Positions 42,699-53,225 of a stretch of DNA of 64,000 nt are shown here, piece after piece. The stretch lies in contig NZ_CP139558.1 in assembly GCF_034262375.1 (NCBI RefSeq), positions 2,914,001 through 2,978,000 on the forward strand, in the 5' to 3' direction. Each line of letters starts with the position of its first letter. The stretch's first letter is position 1. This DNA is from Mucilaginibacter sabulilitoris (GTDB lineage: Bacteria > Bacteroidota > Bacteroidia > Sphingobacteriales > Sphingobacteriaceae). A program made the position numbers and the translations under genes. The notes beneath the pieces were generated by a model. The model searched no databases and had not been told where the DNA came from. It was given only the letters and a program-made list of their open reading frames with translations.

Positions 42699-43739
42699 AT
42701 GAGAACACGTTTACATATTAAAGGAAAATATTTGTGGAGTTCGGGCGCGCTTGTTTTGCTGGCACTTGTGTTTACCTTTTGCCATACCAAAATAACCAGC
42801 GTTACCCAGCCGGCAACCGCTGTAGTTGGCGATGTTATCAATATCGACGTAGCTGTTGATATTTCTACCAACTATTTCGACAGTGATGTAAAAAACGGCA
42901 ATGTTATGGTAGCAGTGCTGATGCCCAAGGGCTGGAAAGGTAAAGATAATATGACTGCCACCTATACCAGTTCAAAGGGTAACGGTAAAATGGTTTTTAC
43001 CCCGGCAGGCGCTATCGCGGCCAACACAAGCGGTTTAACCTGGGCAGCCGCGCTAAAAAGCAAATTCCAAACCGCAGGCAACCTTATTGATGATGTGGAA
43101 TGGGTTATTATGCAAACAGATGTACCGCTTAAATGGCAAAATGGCGATAAAATAATTGGCCATTGCAATATAAAATTAAAAGTTGCTGCCGACGATAATC
43201 CAACACTTGTTAAGATGGCTTACCTGGTGGCCAACTCTCTTGATGGTTTAAAAGACGATCCGAGTGTGGCAGATGGGGCTCCATACGGGCCTAATGCGGT
43301 GTATTACAACGAGTTTATAGGCGATTGTTTTTCGGTAACCGGCGGCACCGGCGATCTGGTTGACTTTTGCAACCCGCAGCTTACAATCATTGATCCGCCA
43401 AAATCATTAGATAACGATTTTATAACACTTACCTACAACAATACCGTTATCACAACGGCTTTAAATGGTCAGCCTGCCGTGTATCTGTGTGCAACTGCAG
43501 TTACCAGCGACGGCAAAACGATATCTGTTTGCGAACAAACGGATAAAACAAAATTGAGCCAAACAAGCAGTACCAGCGGTTTGTACCAGCTTACCTTTTG
43601 GCCCCGCAAATTTTTTGGTGTTACTGATGCACAAACCATTGTAAGCATGACTTATTATATCACCAATCAGGCCGGTAATATAAAGGTTGGATATGGCAAC
43701 ACTGCCGATCCTTTTACTTACAAGTTTAAATGTACATAA
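42699..43739 (+). CDS. DUF4961-type surface protein
   Basis: 346 residues. An N-terminal hydrophobic segment ends in LALVFTFCHTK, so lipidation at the Cys is likely. The rest is beta-sandwich-like (ITSVTQPATAVVGDVINIDVAVDIS; GNVMVAVLMPKGWKGKDN), matching DUF4961 proteins found with DUF5004 in SusCD operons. They are candidate surface glycan-binding proteins. It lies between the DUF5004 gene (27 nt) and a SusC gene (121 nt). Confidence 0.75.
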   Translation: MRTRLHIKGKYLWSSGALVLLALVFTFCHTKITSVTQPATAVVGDVINIDVAVDISTNYFDSDVKNGNVMVAVLMPKGWKGKDNMTATYTSSKGNGKMVFTPAGAIAANTSGLTWAAALKSKFQTAGNLIDDVEWVIMQTDVPLKWQNGDKIIGHCNIKLKVAADDNPTLVKMAYLVANSLDGLKDDPSVADGAPYGPNAVYYNEFIGDCFSVTGGTGDLVDFCNPQLTIIDPPKSLDNDFITLTYNNTVITTALNGQPAVYLCATAVTSDGKTISVCEQTDKTKLSQTSSTSGLYQLTFWPRKFFGVTDAQTIVSMTYYITNQAGNIKVGYGNTADPFTYKFKCT

Positions 43740-43860
43740 CTATCGATAAAAACTTATAAGTATTTAAAATGCAGATTGTTATATCTATTTCTTTTAAATG
43801 AGAAGACTGATATAGTTGCTCATACTATGTTTATTCTGTTAACAAATTAAACCTGATTCT

Positions 43861-46800
43861 ATGCTTTATTGCTACTCAAAGAAATGCCTAACGGGAATCA
43901 TTTTATTGCTGCTGATGGCGGCAAAAATTAACCGTGTGGCTGCCCAGGATACAACCGCGGTTAAAGGTCCTGTACATCCTGGTTGGATTAGAGGCGTGGT
44001 ACTCGACGAATATAGCCAGCCTTTAAAAGGGGCAACCATAATGGTTAAAGGCAAAACCGATATTTTTAAATCTGAAGCAGGAGGCAGGTTCGAGGTGAAT
44101 GCACCAGCAGGCTCGGTACTTGTTTTTACCTATCCAGATCACCTGGTGAACGAGGTACGCGTTACAGCCGGTAAAAGCCTCGTTGTAAAGCTCGATGAAT
44201 CATATCTTAAAATGCCAAAACGGCTTGATGTTTTGTATGGCACTGCCGATAGGACCAATGTGTTAGGTTCCATATCAACAATTTATACCAATCAGTTAAC
44301 CACTACACCGGCGTCGTTATATGTATACGCTTTGCCGGGTCAGTTACCTGGTTTGTATACCCAGCAGGTTAGCGGCTTTACTTCTTTTAATTTAACCCCC
44401 CTGTCATCGGCAGCTGTTATTGGTAAAACGCTGGTAAACGAAACGTCAAATAATAACACAAGCTCCGATAACTCTGAATTTAACATAACAGTAAGGGGAC
44501 AGTCGCCTATCACTGTAATTGATGGAGTACAACGTGAAATTTCTTCTCTCGATCCGGAAAGTATTGAATCGATATCTGTATTAAAAGATGGATTGTCTAC
44601 CATTTTATTAGGTATTAACAGCTCAAAGCCGGTTGTATTGGTTACCACCAAAAGTGGCGAAGTTGGTAAGCCGCGCATTACTTTTACTGCTGCTACAGGT
44701 GTACAACAATCATTAGGTTTACCAAAGCCATTACCAGCCTATCAGTATGCCTTCCTGCTAAACGAAAACCTATTATCTGATGGTAAAGTAGCTTTATATA
44801 ACGATGCTGATTTTGCTGCCTTTAAAAATCATACCGATCCGTACAGGCATCCTGATGTAAATTGGTTTAAAACTATTTTGAATGATTACTCGCCGATGAG
44901 CACCTATAAGCTTAATGTAAACGGCGGTACAAATGTGGCGCGTTATTCGGTATCGCTTGGTTACTTTAACCAGGGTGGTATTTTTAAAACGGCCGACGAG
45001 GTTCCTTACAATACTAATACCGATTTGAGCCGCTACATTATCAACTCAGATGTTGGTGTACAGGTTACTAAGAACTTAAATGTTGATCTGCAGTTGTTCG
45101 GCAGAATTCAAACCACCAATGAGCCGGGTGCCAGTTACACCAACATTTTATCAGATCTGTACAATACACCCAACTTTGCCTATCCTGTACGCAATCCTAA
45201 CGGTTCTTTTGGAGGTAATACTGTTTATACCAATAACTTGCTTTCTAAAACAGAATACTCTGGTTATACACAAAATAAAGCCGACGATATACTGGCCAAC
45301 CTGGATATTAACTATGATCTGAGCAGTGTAACCAAAGGTTTAACAGCCAAATTAAAGGGTAACTTATCTTATCAATCTATATCAGCATTAAACCGCAGCT
45401 TAACAAATGCTGTTTATAGCTTTAATGCAGATAGCAGTTACAGCGTATTCGGCGGCGCTTTGGCTCAAAACAATAGTTTCGCTACGGTTTATACCTCAAG
45501 GCAATCATACGGTCAGCTCTCTTTAAATTACGACAGGCAATTTGGTAAAAGCAACATAAGCGGTACCGTGCTTTACGATACCAAGTCATTAGTAACCAAT
45601 TATGACCTTGCCGAAGTGGTTAACAATTTAGCGTTTAAGGCGGCTTACAATTATGATGGTAAATATTTCCTGGAGGCAGCTGTAAACAGAAGTGGTGATA
45701 ACCGCTATGCGCCTGGCAGGCAATATGGAACTTTTTACGCTGCGGGTGCCGGATGGCAAATGGGGAATGAAGGATTTATTAAAGACAATATTTCGTGGAT
45801 AAATTCATGGAAATGGCGTGGCACTTATGCAAGAACAGGCAACGGTAATATTGGTTCACAAGCCCAGTTGTATTACACGTACCTGCAAACCTACGGGACC
45901 AATGCAGCGGCGCAGGGCAGATTTTTCCCGGTAGGGACCAACTATACTACAAAATACTATTATTTTGATAATACTTTGGCCAATCCGCTTATAACCTGGG
46001 AGAGCGCTGATAAAATTGATTTTGGAACAGACATAGCCCTGCTAAAAAATCATGTGATGATAACTGCCGATTATTATCATGATAAGTATTTTAACCAGTT
46101 AGGTAACCGCGGCAATACCATTGCACTTTTAGGGATACCTTATACCCTTGAAAATATCCGGAAAACACTTTACCAGGGTGGTGAACTTGCTGTAACCTAT
46201 AAAAACAACGTTAATAACTTCAACTACTTTGTTACCGGTAATATTAACCTGCAGAAATCCAAAATACTTTTCATGGATGAACTGGCAACTCCTTACCCCT
46301 GGAACAGGCGTACGGGTTTACCGGCAAACGGAACTTTTTATGGTTATACAGCGCTTGGTTTTTATCAAACACTACAGGATGCAACCACAAGCGCGCATAT
46401 TGCTGGCTATACTCCACAACCAGGCGATATCAAGTATAAAGACCTTAACAATGATGGAGTAATAGACCAGTTTGATCAGTCAACCATAGGAGGTACCAAA
46501 CCGCTTATTTTTTACGGCCTCAATTTCGGATTTAATTATAAGGGCTTTAGCCTCTCCGTTATTTTTCAAGGTGTAAAAAACAGACAGATTAATAGCCAGA
46601 ACCCAGCGGTTGATCATTTTGGAATTGATGGTTTATTTACCTCGACCAACCAGGTGTTTGAAAACGCAACCGGCCGCTGGACACCGGAAACCGCCAATAC
46701 CGCTACTTTACCAAGATTGGCGCAAAGTGCATTTAATAACAATTCCCAGTTTTCTACCTTCTGGCTTAAATCGGGTGATTACCTGCGTTTAAAAAATGCC

Positions 46801-46983
46801 GAGATAGGTTACACTATACCTCATGCCGTTACAAAACGACTGCGCTTGTCGGGCTTAAGGGTGTTTGTTAATGGTGAAAACCTGTTTACCGTAGCCGGCT
46901 TTAAGGGACTTGACCCTGAGGTAACACCTTATAACTATCCTATTCAACGTGTGCTTAATGCCGGTATTAGTATTAAACTCTAA
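43861..46983 (+). CDS. SusC-like TonB-dependent transporter (mannan locus, first)
   Basis: 1040 residues: signal peptide (TGIILLLLMAAKINRVAAQ), a CarboxypepD_reg-like domain (WIRGVVLDEYSQPLKGATIMVKG), a divergent plug (FNITVRGQSPITVIDGVQREISSLDPESIESISVLKDGLSTILLGINSSKPVVLVTTKSG) and a long beta barrel ending in GLDPEVTPYNYPIQRVLNAGISIKL. The plug lacks the usual VVVGYGT motif (VLYGTADRTNVLG instead). It imports oligosaccharides across the outer membrane. It is followed 16 nt later by its probable SusD partner at 47000. Confidence 0.9.
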   Translation: MLYCYSKKCLTGIILLLLMAAKINRVAAQDTTAVKGPVHPGWIRGVVLDEYSQPLKGATIMVKGKTDIFKSEAGGRFEVNAPAGSVLVFTYPDHLVNEVRVTAGKSLVVKLDESYLKMPKRLDVLYGTADRTNVLGSISTIYTNQLTTTPASLYVYALPGQLPGLYTQQVSGFTSFNLTPLSSAAVIGKTLVNETSNNNTSSDNSEFNITVRGQSPITVIDGVQREISSLDPESIESISVLKDGLSTILLGINSSKPVVLVTTKSGEVGKPRITFTAATGVQQSLGLPKPLPAYQYAFLLNENLLSDGKVALYNDADFAAFKNHTDPYRHPDVNWFKTILNDYSPMSTYKLNVNGGTNVARYSVSLGYFNQGGIFKTADEVPYNTNTDLSRYIINSDVGVQVTKNLNVDLQLFGRIQTTNEPGASYTNILSDLYNTPNFAYPVRNPNGSFGGNTVYTNNLLSKTEYSGYTQNKADDILANLDINYDLSSVTKGLTAKLKGNLSYQSISALNRSLTNAVYSFNADSSYSVFGGALAQNNSFATVYTSRQSYGQLSLNYDRQFGKSNISGTVLYDTKSLVTNYDLAEVVNNLAFKAAYNYDGKYFLEAAVNRSGDNRYAPGRQYGTFYAAGAGWQMGNEGFIKDNISWINSWKWRGTYARTGNGNIGSQAQLYYTYLQTYGTNAAAQGRFFPVGTNYTTKYYYFDNTLANPLITWESADKIDFGTDIALLKNHVMITADYYHDKYFNQLGNRGNTIALLGIPYTLENIRKTLYQGGELAVTYKNNVNNFNYFVTGNINLQKSKILFMDELATPYPWNRRTGLPANGTFYGYTALGFYQTLQDATTSAHIAGYTPQPGDIKYKDLNNDGVIDQFDQSTIGGTKPLIFYGLNFGFNYKGFSLSVIFQGVKNRQINSQNPAVDHFGIDGLFTSTNQVFENATGRWTPETANTATLPRLAQSAFNNNSQFSTFWLKSGDYLRLKNAEIGYTIPHAVTKRLRLSGLRVFVNGENLFTVAGFKGLDPEVTPYNYPIQRVLNAGISIKL

Positions 46984-46999
46984 TTGGTAATTATTAAAG

Positions 47000-48778
47000 A
47001 TGAAAAAAATGAAAAATCATATAAGCAAGATATTACTAATAATGATTGCATTTATCGCACTGATCTGCGGGTGCAAAAAATCTGAACAATTTCCTGTTGA
47101 TAAGGTTACCAGTTACTATGTTTTTAACCCGTTAGATTCGGCCGGGACTTCGGCTCAGGGTTATCTGTACCAGATTTATGCTATCGTAAAAAACGGCCAT
47201 AACAGGGTGAGTGGTGATTATCTCGACGCGGCTTCTGACGACGCGGTATCATCAAAATCAGGCACTATTCCGGTTACATTGATTTCAACCAACGGTGTTA
47301 ATTCACTGAGTTTCCCGGCAAATGAGAATTTCTGGGAGGAATCGAATGCCACGGGAATCCCATCCAACAGCGGTACGCCGTCTTCTTATTGGGCCGGTAT
47401 CCGTGCGGCTAATGAATTTATTACCAAAATAGGCGTGGTGCCGGTAAAAGGGCAATCGCCAACCGGGGTACCAACCAGGTACGTATGGCAAAGTGAAGCC
47501 CGGTTTTTACGGGCCTATTTTTATTTTGAACTCGTAAAACGCTATGGCGGCGTGCCATTGCTGGGCGATAAGGTATTTACCTTGAATGATAACGTATCCT
47601 TACCCCGCAGTTCATTTGCCGATTGCATTAAATACATTGTTAGTGAATGTAACGCTATAAAGGATAGCCTGTTAACCTACCCGCTGGTTACGCCAGACGC
47701 TGATAACTACCGGCCAACTAAAGGTGCTGCTATGGCTCTCAAGGCGCGTGCACTATTATACGCGGCCAGTCCGTTGTTTAATGGTGGTAATATCGATCCG
47801 GCAAACCCACTTACCGGTTATACCGATTTTCAGGCCGACCGCTGGGCACAGGCCGCAACTGCCGCGCTGGATGTGATTAACCTTGGCACTTATAAATTAG
47901 ATGTCGATTATAAGGACATATTTTTAACTCAAAACAACAGCGAAAGGATTTGGATACGCCCCAACTCTATCAGTACAGATGTTGAAGGAACCAATGGCCC
48001 GGTGGGTTTTGCAGTTGGTGGTACGGGAAATACCAGCCCTACACAAGAGTTGGTTAACTCCTTTCCTATGCAAAATGGCCTGCCTATTACTGATCCGGCC
48101 TCAGGTTATAACCCATCAGATCCGTATGCCACATTTACTACTCCCGCCCGCGACCCGCGCCTTACCGCGAATATTTTTTATAACGGTTCCCCCTGGTTAA
48201 ATACCACAGTACAAACATATGAGGGCGGCCAGAGTAAACCCAATGCCAATCTGCAGCAAACCCATACGGGATATTACATGCGCAAGTTTATGGGCTTGTC
48301 AGAAAAGAGCGCAACGTTGGTAACCCACTCAACAGATTGGGTGGTGTTAAGGTACGCCGAAATACTTTTGAGCTTTGCCGAAGCAAGGAACGAGGTGGAA
48401 GGTTCGCCGCAAGCTGATGTGTATAAGCAATTAACCGATATAAGGGCAAGGGCCGGTATTGACCCTGGAGCTTCTGGTAACTATGGTTTAAAGCCAAACA
48501 TGACGAAAGAAGAAATGCGGGCGGTAATACAAAACGAATGGCGCATTGAGTTTGCGTTTGAAGAGCACCGCTTTTTTGATATCAGGCGCTGGAAGATTGC
48601 CGAAGGGGTAATGAACCAGCCGCGTACCGGGGTTTCCATAGTTAAGATAGGCCCCACTTTAACCTTTAACCCTATCACGGTTTTAAGTACCGCCTTTACA
48701 AAAAAGCAGTATTTATACCCGATTCCTTATAACGAAGTGGCTAAAAATCCAAATATGAAACAAAATCCGGGTTGGTAA
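47000..48778 (+). CDS. SusD-like glycan-binding lipoprotein (mannan locus, second)
   Basis: 592 residues with lipobox FIALICGC (lipidated Cys about residue 25). SusD signatures: VWQSEARFLRAYFYFELVKRYGGVPLLGD, TKGAAMALKARALLYAASPLFNGG, VVLRYAEILLSFAEARNEVEG, MRAVIQNEWRIEFAFEEHRFFDIRRWK. It ends QNPGW followed by TAA, so the stop region (GGTTGGTAA) does not fit the group II intron target, and no intron is present. Close spacing suggests it pairs with the SusC at 43861. Confidence 0.92.
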   Translation: MKKMKNHISKILLIMIAFIALICGCKKSEQFPVDKVTSYYVFNPLDSAGTSAQGYLYQIYAIVKNGHNRVSGDYLDAASDDAVSSKSGTIPVTLISTNGVNSLSFPANENFWEESNATGIPSNSGTPSSYWAGIRAANEFITKIGVVPVKGQSPTGVPTRYVWQSEARFLRAYFYFELVKRYGGVPLLGDKVFTLNDNVSLPRSSFADCIKYIVSECNAIKDSLLTYPLVTPDADNYRPTKGAAMALKARALLYAASPLFNGGNIDPANPLTGYTDFQADRWAQAATAALDVINLGTYKLDVDYKDIFLTQNNSERIWIRPNSISTDVEGTNGPVGFAVGGTGNTSPTQELVNSFPMQNGLPITDPASGYNPSDPYATFTTPARDPRLTANIFYNGSPWLNTTVQTYEGGQSKPNANLQQTHTGYYMRKFMGLSEKSATLVTHSTDWVVLRYAEILLSFAEARNEVEGSPQADVYKQLTDIRARAGIDPGASGNYGLKPNMTKEEMRAVIQNEWRIEFAFEEHRFFDIRRWKIAEGVMNQPRTGVSIVKIGPTLTFNPITVLSTAFTKKQYLYPIPYNEVAKNPNMKQNPGW

Positions 48779-48813
48779 TAAACCTATCACTTTAACTAAT
48801 TAAACAAACAGTT

Positions 48814-51800
48814 ATGAGAAAAATAATACTTTTCTTTCTTGTTACCATTACCATGCTGCCGGTTTTATCATATGGGCAAAGCAAAATTGTAACAGGTATA
48901 GTAAGAGACAACGGCGGTATTTTGCCTGGAGCTACAGTAGCGGAAAAGGGAGTAGCCGGCAATGGTGCCATTACAGACAGTAAAGGTAAATTCAGGTTGG
49001 TGTTAAAAGGTACATCAAATATACTTATAGTAAAGTTTGTGGGCTACTCAACCATTGAATATATTGTTGGCGGCAAAACTGATAATATTGATATAACGCT
49101 CACATCAAACAGCCAGGGTTTGGATGAAATTGTGGTAATCGGTTATGGCAAAACAACGCGTATAACAAGTACAGGTGCTGTAAGCTCGGTTTCGGCTGCC
49201 GATATCCGGACGGTTCCTACTGCCAACGTTCAAAATGCGCTCAGTGGTAAATTACCTGGCTTTTTCTCGCAACAAGGCTCGGGGCAGCCAGGTAAGGATG
49301 CTTCTGACTTTTTTATCAGGGGCGTAAGCTCGCTAAATTCCGATGGTAATAAACCACTTATAATTGTAGATGATATTGAGTACACCTATGACCAGCTTCA
49401 ACAAATAAATGTTAACGAAATTGAAACCATTTCCATATTAAAAGATGCCTCAACTACCGCTATTTATGGTATCAAAGGTGCAAACGGTGTATTGGTGGTA
49501 ACCACCCGCAGGGGTAAAGCCGGAAAGCCGCAGGTGAATTTACGTACCGAAGGCGGCTTACAGTCGCCCACTAAAACGCCTCGTTTTCTTGACTCATACC
49601 ACTCTGCATTATTGATTAACCAGGCCCAGGCCAATGATGGGTTGGCACAGGACTTTACACCCCAGGATCTTGAGTTATTTAAAAACGGAAGTGATCCTTA
49701 CGGCCATCCGAATGTTGACTGGTACAACAAAATATTCTCTAAGTACACATATCAGGTAAATACCAACCTTGATATATCAGGCGGTACCGATCAGCTTAAA
49801 TATTTTATCTCCGGCGGCGCGTTGGATCAGAACGGTTTAGTCCGTGATTTCCCAGATCCCAGGGGGCAGGTAGATAATAACTACAATTTCAAACGCTACA
49901 ATTTTCGCTCAAACCTTGATTTGAAAGCCAATAAAACATTGAGCATGCGTTTAGATGTTACCACCCGTTTCTCCAATATCAACTCGCCGAATGAAAGCGC
50001 GGCAAGCGCCCTGTCAGAGATTTATGATTTTACAAAGGAAACACCTTTTACAGCTCCTTTCCTCAACCCCGACGGAAGCTATGCCTATGCTTATTCTAAA
50101 TATAACACCAGCCAATTGCCAACATTAAACGCGCGTATTGCAACCGGCGGTTATCAAAATTCAAAAAGAACAGATTATAACGTATTGTTTAACATTACTC
50201 AAAAGCTTGATGCGATTACCGAAGGTTTATCATTAACAGGCAGGGTAGCATACGCAAGTACCGAACAATTTACAAGGGGCACAGGTAATTATGATGATAT
50301 CCCGTCTTACCATTATGATCCGCTCGCAAACACATATACAAAAAATCCTAAGGGTGGTTACGTTTTTCCAAACCAGTATTACTCCGGTAATATTGATATT
50401 TATACAACCAACGTAAACACGCAGTTATTTGCAAATTATGACCGCTCATTTGGTAGCAAAAATCACGTTTCGGGTCTCGTTTTATTAACGCAATCATCTC
50501 AAACTTTTGATGCCAATGCGTTTTTAGATCCTAAACTGGTGGGGGTTCCTTCAAAGTTCAGGGGGATATCGGTTAAGGGAAGTTATGAATATGCGGGTAA
50601 ATACTTAATAGATATTAACGCAGCTTATAATGGAACTGACAGGTTTGCTGCTAATCACCGGTATGGGTGGTTCCCGGCCGTGGGTATAGGGTACAACATG
50701 ACCAAAGAGAAATTTTTTCATGATGCATTCCCTATATTCGGCTTATTTAAACTGCGCGGTTCATTCGGTTTAGTAGGTTCTGATGTGGCGCCGGGTAACA
50801 AGTATATATTCGCTCAGGATTATATAAAAGGAGGCGGTTACAATTTCGGATCATCGTTAACGCCAATAGATACCTATTACGAAGGCGCCTTGCCAAATGC
50901 CAGTGTAGTTTGGGAAAAACAACGGGAAGCTGATATTGGCCTTGATATAAACATGCTGAAAGACAACAGTCTTTCGCTAACTGTAGACTACTTTCATAAC
51001 ATCCGTTATGACCAGCTGATCACACCAAATAATATCCCGGAAATATTGGGTGTTGACCTGCCGGCAATAAATTTGGGTAAAACCCGAAATCAGGGTTTTG
51101 ACGGACAGATTGGCTATCACAGTAATATTGGAAATGTACAGTTTGGCACCAACCTGGTTTTCTCCTACGCCAAAAATAAGGTCTTATTCAAAAGCGAGGC
51201 TGCGCCGGCATACCCGTGGCTGGCCAGAACAGGGCAGCCTATTAATCAGCCTTTTGGCTACCACAGTTTAGGCTATTACACCGCTGCCGATGTAGCAGCA
51301 ATTAATGCTTACAAAAATGCTCACGGCAGCAATGCTGGTAATAAAGCAGTAGCGGTGCCAGATAATAACGAGGTCATACAACCCGGCGACCTGAAATATC
51401 AGGATTTAAATGGTGATGGTTTTATAAATATATTTGACCAAACGGCCATTGGTAATCCAAACCTTCCAAATACAACATTGGGGTTAAATTTGCAGGCAAG
51501 TTATAAGGGCTTTAGCATAAGCGTGTTGTTCCAGGGATCATTTAATTATAGCTTTATAGTGACCGGTACCGGTATTGAACCATTTCAAAGCCAGTTTCAG
51601 CCAATTCATGAACAGGCCTGGACACCGGCTAACGCAAATAACGCGCAGTTTCCGCGCTTAACAACCTCAGGGTCATCTGTTAACAGTCCTACCTTTTTCC
51701 CATCAGACTATTGGCTGATCAATGCACGGTATGTGCGTTTAAAAACTGTTGATATAGGTTACCAGTTCCCGTCTAAAATGTTGCCGCTGCACTTAAATAA

Positions 51801-51948
51801 CGCGCGTGTTTATTTGAGCGCTTATAATTTATTCACCTGGAACAACTACAATAAATATCAGCAGGATCCCGAAATTACCAGCAATACAGCCGGCGATGCT
51901 TACATTAACCAGCGTGTGGTTAACGTAGGTTTACAATTGGGATTTTAG
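48814..51948 (+). CDS. SusC-like TonB-dependent transporter (mannan locus, second)
   Basis: 1044 residues: signal peptide (ILFFLVTITMLPVLSYGQ), a CarboxypepD_reg-like domain (VTGIVRDNGGILPGATVAEKGV), plug with IVVIGYGKTTRITSTGAVSSVSAADI and DFFIRGVSSLNSDGNKPLIIVDDIEYTYDQLQQI, KDASTTAIYGIKGANGVLVVTTRRGKAG, then the barrel. No SusD gene follows; its partner may be the SusD at 39731 or 47000. A T-tailed terminator hairpin follows at 51963-52012. Confidence 0.92.
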   Translation: MRKIILFFLVTITMLPVLSYGQSKIVTGIVRDNGGILPGATVAEKGVAGNGAITDSKGKFRLVLKGTSNILIVKFVGYSTIEYIVGGKTDNIDITLTSNSQGLDEIVVIGYGKTTRITSTGAVSSVSAADIRTVPTANVQNALSGKLPGFFSQQGSGQPGKDASDFFIRGVSSLNSDGNKPLIIVDDIEYTYDQLQQINVNEIETISILKDASTTAIYGIKGANGVLVVTTRRGKAGKPQVNLRTEGGLQSPTKTPRFLDSYHSALLINQAQANDGLAQDFTPQDLELFKNGSDPYGHPNVDWYNKIFSKYTYQVNTNLDISGGTDQLKYFISGGALDQNGLVRDFPDPRGQVDNNYNFKRYNFRSNLDLKANKTLSMRLDVTTRFSNINSPNESAASALSEIYDFTKETPFTAPFLNPDGSYAYAYSKYNTSQLPTLNARIATGGYQNSKRTDYNVLFNITQKLDAITEGLSLTGRVAYASTEQFTRGTGNYDDIPSYHYDPLANTYTKNPKGGYVFPNQYYSGNIDIYTTNVNTQLFANYDRSFGSKNHVSGLVLLTQSSQTFDANAFLDPKLVGVPSKFRGISVKGSYEYAGKYLIDINAAYNGTDRFAANHRYGWFPAVGIGYNMTKEKFFHDAFPIFGLFKLRGSFGLVGSDVAPGNKYIFAQDYIKGGGYNFGSSLTPIDTYYEGALPNASVVWEKQREADIGLDINMLKDNSLSLTVDYFHNIRYDQLITPNNIPEILGVDLPAINLGKTRNQGFDGQIGYHSNIGNVQFGTNLVFSYAKNKVLFKSEAAPAYPWLARTGQPINQPFGYHSLGYYTAADVAAINAYKNAHGSNAGNKAVAVPDNNEVIQPGDLKYQDLNGDGFINIFDQTAIGNPNLPNTTLGLNLQASYKGFSISVLFQGSFNYSFIVTGTGIEPFQSQFQPIHEQAWTPANANNAQFPRLTTSGSSVNSPTFFPSDYWLINARYVRLKTVDIGYQFPSKMLPLHLNNARVYLSAYNLFTWNNYNKYQQDPEITSNTAGDAYINQRVVNVGLQLGF

Positions 51949-51962
51949 TAATTTTATCTAAG

Positions 51963-52012
51963 GTATTTCGGGTGGGGGATTTTTGCAGATACCTGACCCG
52001 AAATACTTTTTT
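51963..52012 (+). terminator. Intrinsic terminator after the second SusC gene
   Basis: 11-bp perfect stem GTATTTCGGGT/ACCCGAAATAC with a 22-nt loop, followed by TTTTTT. It lies 13 nt before the Lgt-like gene, so it separates, or attenuates, transcription between the SusC/D genes and the downstream genes. Confidence 0.8.
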
Positions 52013-52024
52013 ATAGATTAGGGT

Positions 52025-53191
52025 ATGTTTCCAACTTTGTCGAGCCTTTTTGAGTATCTGTTTCATATTCATATACCTGTTCCCATTCAAACCTTTGGTT
52101 TTTTTGTTGCCCTTGCTTTCTTATTTCCATATTATGTGTTCAGGGCCGAGTTTAAACGAAAGGAAGAAGACGGTCTTATTTCAGCATTTACAGAGGAAGA
52201 ACTTATAGGAACCACAGCTTCATGGCCAGAGCTAATCGTAAATGGCCTGCTTGGGTTTTTATTAGGGTTTAAAGCAATAGGGGCAATAATTGAGTATAAG
52301 GTATTTGCCTCCTCTCCAATGACATTTATATTTTCGGGTAATGGTAGTTGGCTTTGCGGAATTATCTGCGCCGCCATATTTGTAGCCTGGATCTATATCG
52401 ACAGAAAAAAAGATAAATTGCCGCAACCTATTATTCAACAAAAGCTGGTACATCCTTATCAGCTGTGTACCTATCTGGTATTTATGCTGGCTTTTTTTGG
52501 GTTTATTGGGGCTAAATTATTTAATACTGTGGAGTATCTGCAGGAGTTTTTCTATCAGCCTGTCAGCGTTTTATTTTCATCAAACGGTTTTTCTTTTTAC
52601 GGCGGCCTCATTTTTGGCGCGCTCACTTACCTGTACATTGGTCAAAAAAAAGGGATGAAACTGATTACATTGGCCGATATCGGCTCGCCCGGTATGATGC
52701 TGGCTTATGGTATCGGCCGCATTGGCTGCCAGCTTGCTGGTGATGGCGATTGGGGAATAGTGAACAATAATGCAAAGCCTGGGGGGATACCCGCGTGGAT
52801 GTGGTCTTTCAAATACCCGCATAACGCCATTGACGCAGGTATTCCAATACCGGGCTGCATTGGTAATTATTGCCACCAATTGAGCAAAGGGGTTTACCCA
52901 ACGCCGTTTTATGAGGCTGCTATCTGCATACTGTTTTTTACCCTGATGTGGTTGTTTCGCAAAAAGATCACTACCCCGGGTGTGATGTTTTTTTTATACC
53001 TGGTACTTAACGGCGGCGAACGCTTTTTGATTGAACAGATCAGGATTAACCCGCGGTACAACATTTTGGGTATGCAGTTTACCCAAGCAGGTTTCATTGG
53101 TTTATTAATGCTGCTGGGCGGAGTAGCTGGCTTTATTTTACTGGCTATTAAACAAAAGAATAAATTGGGAACACTGCACACCGTAGCTTAA
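52025..53191 (+). CDS. lgt: Prolipoprotein diacylglyceryl transferase (Lgt) homologue
   Basis: 388 residues with about seven membrane segments. The Lgt-specific segment reads MMLAYGIGRIGCQLAGDGDWGIVNNN (signature around GRIG), and NGGERFLIEQIRINPRYNILGMQFTQAGFIGLLML matches the C-terminal conserved region. Lgt adds diacylglycerol to the lipobox cysteine of prolipoproteins in the inner membrane. Its position directly after SusC/SusD genes and before PUL enzymes is unusual for a housekeeping gene; it may be a paralogue. It starts 13 nt after a terminator. Confidence 0.85.
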   Translation: MFPTLSSLFEYLFHIHIPVPIQTFGFFVALAFLFPYYVFRAEFKRKEEDGLISAFTEEELIGTTASWPELIVNGLLGFLLGFKAIGAIIEYKVFASSPMTFIFSGNGSWLCGIICAAIFVAWIYIDRKKDKLPQPIIQQKLVHPYQLCTYLVFMLAFFGFIGAKLFNTVEYLQEFFYQPVSVLFSSNGFSFYGGLIFGALTYLYIGQKKGMKLITLADIGSPGMMLAYGIGRIGCQLAGDGDWGIVNNNAKPGGIPAWMWSFKYPHNAIDAGIPIPGCIGNYCHQLSKGVYPTPFYEAAICILFFTLMWLFRKKITTPGVMFFLYLVLNGGERFLIEQIRINPRYNILGMQFTQAGFIGLLMLLGGVAGFILLAIKQKNKLGTLHTVA

Positions 53192-53225
53192 ATTTGTTTG
53201 ACCGATTATTGATTTAACCATAAAC

